A stretch of DNA of 64,000 bases, taken from the NCBI GenBank assembly GCA_910576335.1, contig CAJTIU010000014.1, positions 62,001 through 126,000 of the forward strand, read 5' to 3'. The notes below the pieces were generated by a model that had not been told where the DNA came from, searched no databases, and worked only from the letters and a program-made list of their open reading frames with translations. The stretch's first letter is position 1; each line of letters opens with the position of its first letter. Origin of the DNA: Lachnospiraceae bacterium (GTDB taxonomy: Bacteria; Bacillota; Clostridia; Lachnospirales; Lachnospiraceae). The translations under genes and the position numbers were made by a program. Below, piece by piece: positions 61,673-64,000 of the stretch.

Positions 61673-61715
61673 TCGTACCTTTCACTTCCTTATGTGAAGG
61701 GTACGAAAGCTTTTT
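61673..61715 (+). terminator. Intrinsic terminator after the AAA/PD-DEXK gene
   Basis: TCGTACCTTTCAC (61673-61685) pairs with GTGAAGGGTACGA (61694-61706) with one mismatch. It is followed on the plus strand by AAGCTTTTT. It also lies at the end of the convergent trpD. Confidence 0.75.
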
Positions 61716-61722
61716 GGACACT

Positions 61723-62754
61723 TTAAATTTCCTGCTCTTTCCGGTTGCTGACTTCGATGAATCTCTGCAGCGTGTCAAGCGCTTTCCCGGAATCAATGAT
61801 CTCTGCCGCAAGCGCGACACCGTCTTTCATACTGTCCGCTTTCCCACCGATATAGAGGGCCGCGCCTGCATTCATCAGCACAGCATTTCTCTTAGGGCCT
61901 TTTTCTCCATTTAGGATCGCAAGGGTAATCTCCGCATTTTCTCCAGGAGTACCGCCTCTTAACTCCTCCTTTGTACAGCGGGCAAACCCAAAATCCTCCG
62001 GCGTTATCACAGAAGATTTGAACCATCCGTCACGGATCTCGCACACCGTGGTCGGTGCGCTCATAGAGATCTCATCTAACTTATCCTGGCCATAAACCAC
62101 CATACCGCGGCTGATTCCCAGATTGATCAGTACCTGTGCCAGCGGCTCCACAAGATATTCGTCATACACACCGAGAAGCTGCATGGACGGTGTACCGGGG
62201 TTGGTCAGGGGACCCAGAATATTGAACACGGTCCGGAATCCAAGCTCTTTGCGGATGGCTCCCACATACTTCATGGATGTGTGGTATTCCTGTGCAAAGA
62301 AGAAACACATTCCGACTTCATTCAGAAGCTCTATACATCTGGCGGGGCTCTGCCGGATATTCACCCCAAGGGCTTCGAGGCAGTCTGCCGTGCCGCACTG
62401 GGAGGATGCGGCGCGGTTGCCGTGTTTTGCCACCTTCATATCGCCTGCCGCGGCAACAAGAGCGGAGGTCGTGGAAATATTAAAGCTGTGCGCATTATCA
62501 CCTCCGGTTCCGACGATTTCAAACAGCTCCATATCCGTCTCTACTTTGGTGGCATGCGCCCGCATAGCGGCGGCGCAGCCTGCAATCTCATCCGTCGTTT
62601 CGGCCCTGGCGCTCTTGGTGGAGAGTGCTGCAAGAAAAGCGGCATTCTGCGTAGGCGTCGTCTCTCCGTTCATGATCTCATTCATAACGGTGTATGCCTC
62701 GTTGTAAGTAAGGTCTTCTTTGTTCACAATTTTTACGATTGCTTCTTTAATCAT
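61723..62754 (-). CDS. trpD: Anthranilate phosphoribosyltransferase
   Basis: A 343-residue enzyme joining anthranilate to PRPP. The PRPP-binding signature is [20 protein letters not shown] (near residue 78) and [20 protein letters not shown] follows. Length is normal. It lies 3 bases after trpG and ends the visible operon; trpC, F, B and A do not follow, as the next gene is convergent. A feedback or attenuation site would be upstream of trpE, outside the window. Confidence 0.96.
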   Translation of the reverse strand: MIKEAIVKIVNKEDLTYNEAYTVMNEIMNGETTPTQNAAFLAALSTKSARAETTDEIAGCAAAMRAHATKVETDMELFEIVGTGGDNAHSFNISTTSALVAAAGDMKVAKHGNRAASSQCGTADCLEALGVNIRQSPARCIELLNEVGMCFFFAQEYHTSMKYVGAIRKELGFRTVFNILGPLTNPGTPSMQLLGVYDEYLVEPLAQVLINLGISRGMVVYGQDKLDEISMSAPTTVCEIRDGWFKSSVITPEDFGFARCTKEELRGGTPGENAEITLAILNGEKGPKRNAVLMNAGAALYIGGKADSMKDGVALAAEIIDSGKALDTLQRFIEVSNRKEQEI

Positions 62755-62757
62755 GAT

Positions 62758-63327
62758 TCATATCTCCTTTATAAAATTTCTAAGTATTGTTTTTCCGTCC
62801 GGCGTCAGAATGGATTCCGGATGGAACTGCACGCCGTAAACCAGATATTCTCTGTGCTGCACCGCCATGATCTCACCATCCCTGGTAAATGCGGTTACTT
62901 TTAATTCTTCCGGAATGGTATCCGGATCTGCTGCAAGGGAGTGGTACCGGGCAACAGGAGCCGCACCGGGACAGCCCCTGAACAGTGGGGAAGCCCTGTC
63001 AAACTCTGTCTCTGACTGCTTTCCGTGCATCAGTCTCTTTGCATAAGTAATCGTCGCTCCGAATGCCGCACAGACAGCCTGATGGCCGAGGCAGACGCCT
63101 AAGATGGGGATATCCCTGCCAAGCTCCTTTACCACCTCGATGATGACCCCTGCATCCTCCGGCCTGCCGGGTCCAGGGGACAGAATGATATGGCCAGGTT
63201 CTGTTTTCCTGATCTCTGTTACCGTCATTTCATCATTGCGGATGACCTTTATATCCGGCTCAATCCCGCCGATAAGCTGATAGAGGTTATAGGAAAAGCT
63301 GTCATAGTTATCAATCAGTAAAATCAT
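62758..63327 (-). CDS. trpG: Anthranilate synthase glutaminase subunit (TrpG/PabA)
   Basis: A 189-residue class I glutamine amidotransferase: MILLIDNYDSFSYNLYQLIG at the N-terminus, catalytic Cys79 in ILGVCLGHQAVCAAFG, and His/Glu in VYGVQFHPESILTPDG. It supplies ammonia to TrpE. Some genomes share this subunit with p-aminobenzoate synthase. It overlaps trpE by an ATGA, so the two are co-translated. Confidence 0.95.
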   Translation of the reverse strand: MILLIDNYDSFSYNLYQLIGGIEPDIKVIRNDEMTVTEIRKTEPGHIILSPGPGRPEDAGVIIEVVKELGRDIPILGVCLGHQAVCAAFGATITYAKRLMHGKQSETEFDRASPLFRGCPGAAPVARYHSLAADPDTIPEELKVTAFTRDGEIMAVQHREYLVYGVQFHPESILTPDGKTILRNFIKEI

Positions 63328-64000
63328 AATTCATCCTCCTGTGCAAGTTCCAGTGCTTTGAGAGAAGACTTTGCTTTGTTCAGGCATTCCTCAAACTCCT
63401 TTTCAGGGACAGAGTCCGCAACGATTCCTGCCCCGCTTCTCACAAATACCCTGCCGTTTTTCTTATAAGCAATACGGATCGCAATACAGGTATCCATATT
63501 GCCGGTAAAGTCAATATAGCCGATGGCACCGCCGTAGATCCCCCGCTTGTTGTCCTCCAGCTCTCCGATGAGCTGGCAGGCCCGGATTTTCGGGGCTCCG
63601 GAAAGGGTTCCTGCCGGCAGCACCGCCTCGACGGCATCCAGGGCGTCATGTTTATCATCAATCTCTCCGCGGACCGTAGAACCGATATGCATCACATGGG
63701 AAAAACGCTCGATGGAATGTAATTTCTCCACCTGCACAGTTCCAAACCTGCTGATCCTTCCCAGGTCGTTCCGTCCGAGATCCACAAGCATATTGTGCTC
63801 GGCAAGTTCTTTTTCATCTGCAAGAAGCTCTGCCTCCAGCGCAAGGTCCTCTTCCTCCGTTTTTCCCCTCGGCCTGGTTCCGGCAAGGGGAAATGTGTGA
63901 AGCACACCGTTTTCCAGCTTTACAAGGGTTTCGGGGGACGCCCCCGCAACCTCCACGTCCGTACCTGAAAAATAAAACATGTACGGCGATGGATTGATCG
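63324..64000 (-). CDS. trpE: Anthranilate synthase component I (C-terminal part, cut by window end)
   Basis: At least the last 225 codons of the chorismate-binding domain: INPSPYMFYF, SPETLVKLENG, LPLAGTRPRGKT-like (HTFPLAGTRPRGKTEEED), LVDLGRNDLGRI, PAGTLSGAPKIRA, RGIYGGAIGYIDFTGNMDTC and VRSGAGIVADS are all present. They include the Mg2+-binding and chorismate residues of the family. The frame is open to base 64000, and the apparent ATG at 63980 is internal. p-Aminobenzoate synthase component I is similar, but trpG and trpD next to it support TrpE. Confidence 0.93.
   Translation of the reverse strand, partial: INPSPYMFYFSGTDVEVAGASPETLVKLENGVLHTFPLAGTRPRGKTEEEDLALEAELLADEKELAEHNMLVDLGRNDLGRISRFGTVQVEKLHSIERFSHVMHIGSTVRGEIDDKHDALDAVEAVLPAGTLSGAPKIRACQLIGELEDNKRGIYGGAIGYIDFTGNMDTCIAIRIAYKKNGRVFVRSGAGIVADSVPEKEFEECLNKAKSSLKALELAQEDEL

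Overview
The window reads as a chromosomal segment of a Gram-positive anaerobe of the class Clostridia, most likely a gut Lachnospiraceae member (Dorea / Clostridium scindens-like). The reasons are a selenoprotein-type glycine reductase operon (Stickland fermentation), strong AGGAGG ribosome binding sites, SleB- and SleC-type spore cortex enzymes, DUF5716/DUF5717-type proteins, lantibiotic- and bacitracin-type ABC modules, and many short palindromic repeats between genes. The species assignment is inference. There are no rRNA or tRNA genes, CRISPR arrays, complete insertion sequences or prophage genes that I can see.

Layout. 1-3.8 kb: a glycine riboswitch and terminator controlling grdX-grdE-grdB, then an Na+/alanine-glycine symporter. 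3.8-12.2 kb: purB, purF and, upstream of them on the same strand, three uncharacterised genes (a TPR protein, a degenerate actin/Hsp70-fold protein and a 1094-residue protein). 12.4-21.9 kb: a cupin; a BceRS-BceAB-type peptide-antibiotic sensing and detoxification module; a SleB hydrolase; a YtrA-type GntR regulator with its ABC transporter and a readable operator. 22-28.1 kb: carA-carB, a prepilin peptidase and a transglutaminase-like membrane protein. 28.1-29.8 kb: a tandem-repeat block and a SleC-like spore protein. 29.9-35.6 kb: an oligopeptide ABC transporter. 35.7-41.7 kb: tmk, a histidine kinase/response regulator pair, and a divergent lantibiotic-immunity-type ABC transporter with 11-bp phased direct repeats in front of it. 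41.7-44.3 kb: a decayed YesM/YesN two-component system. 44.4-46.7 kb: a secreted protein and a flavodoxin-like reductase. 46.8-52.2 kb: pyrH-frr-uppS-cdsA-dxr-rseP. 52.2-58.4 kb: a structured non-coding stretch, an AlbA_2/RecG-like protein with two internal repeat arrays, a zinc-ribbon VWA protein and an amidase. 58.6-61.7 kb: a VanW protein and an AAA/PD-DEXK protein. 61.7-64 kb: trpD-trpG-trpE (trpE cut by the window end).

The most unusual aspect is the density of non-coding repeats. At least five families are present: (i) a 33-50 bp perfect palindrome in nine copies, three of which supply the stop codon and last six residues of a gene; (ii) a roughly 147 bp element with inverted ends, in two internal variants plus one solo end hairpin; (iii) a TGATAC...GTCAAAA...CATGC element, one copy of which sits in the carAB leader; (iv) an element with a GCCGCTTTGCGGC core; (v) a short GTAACTG...CTCAGTT element directly upstream of two gene starts. 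The three-gene cluster at 6.9-12.2 kb is the best candidate for an undescribed protein system. Three separate modules (Bce-type, YtrA-type, Cpr/LanFEG-type) point to strong selection by cell-wall-active peptides.
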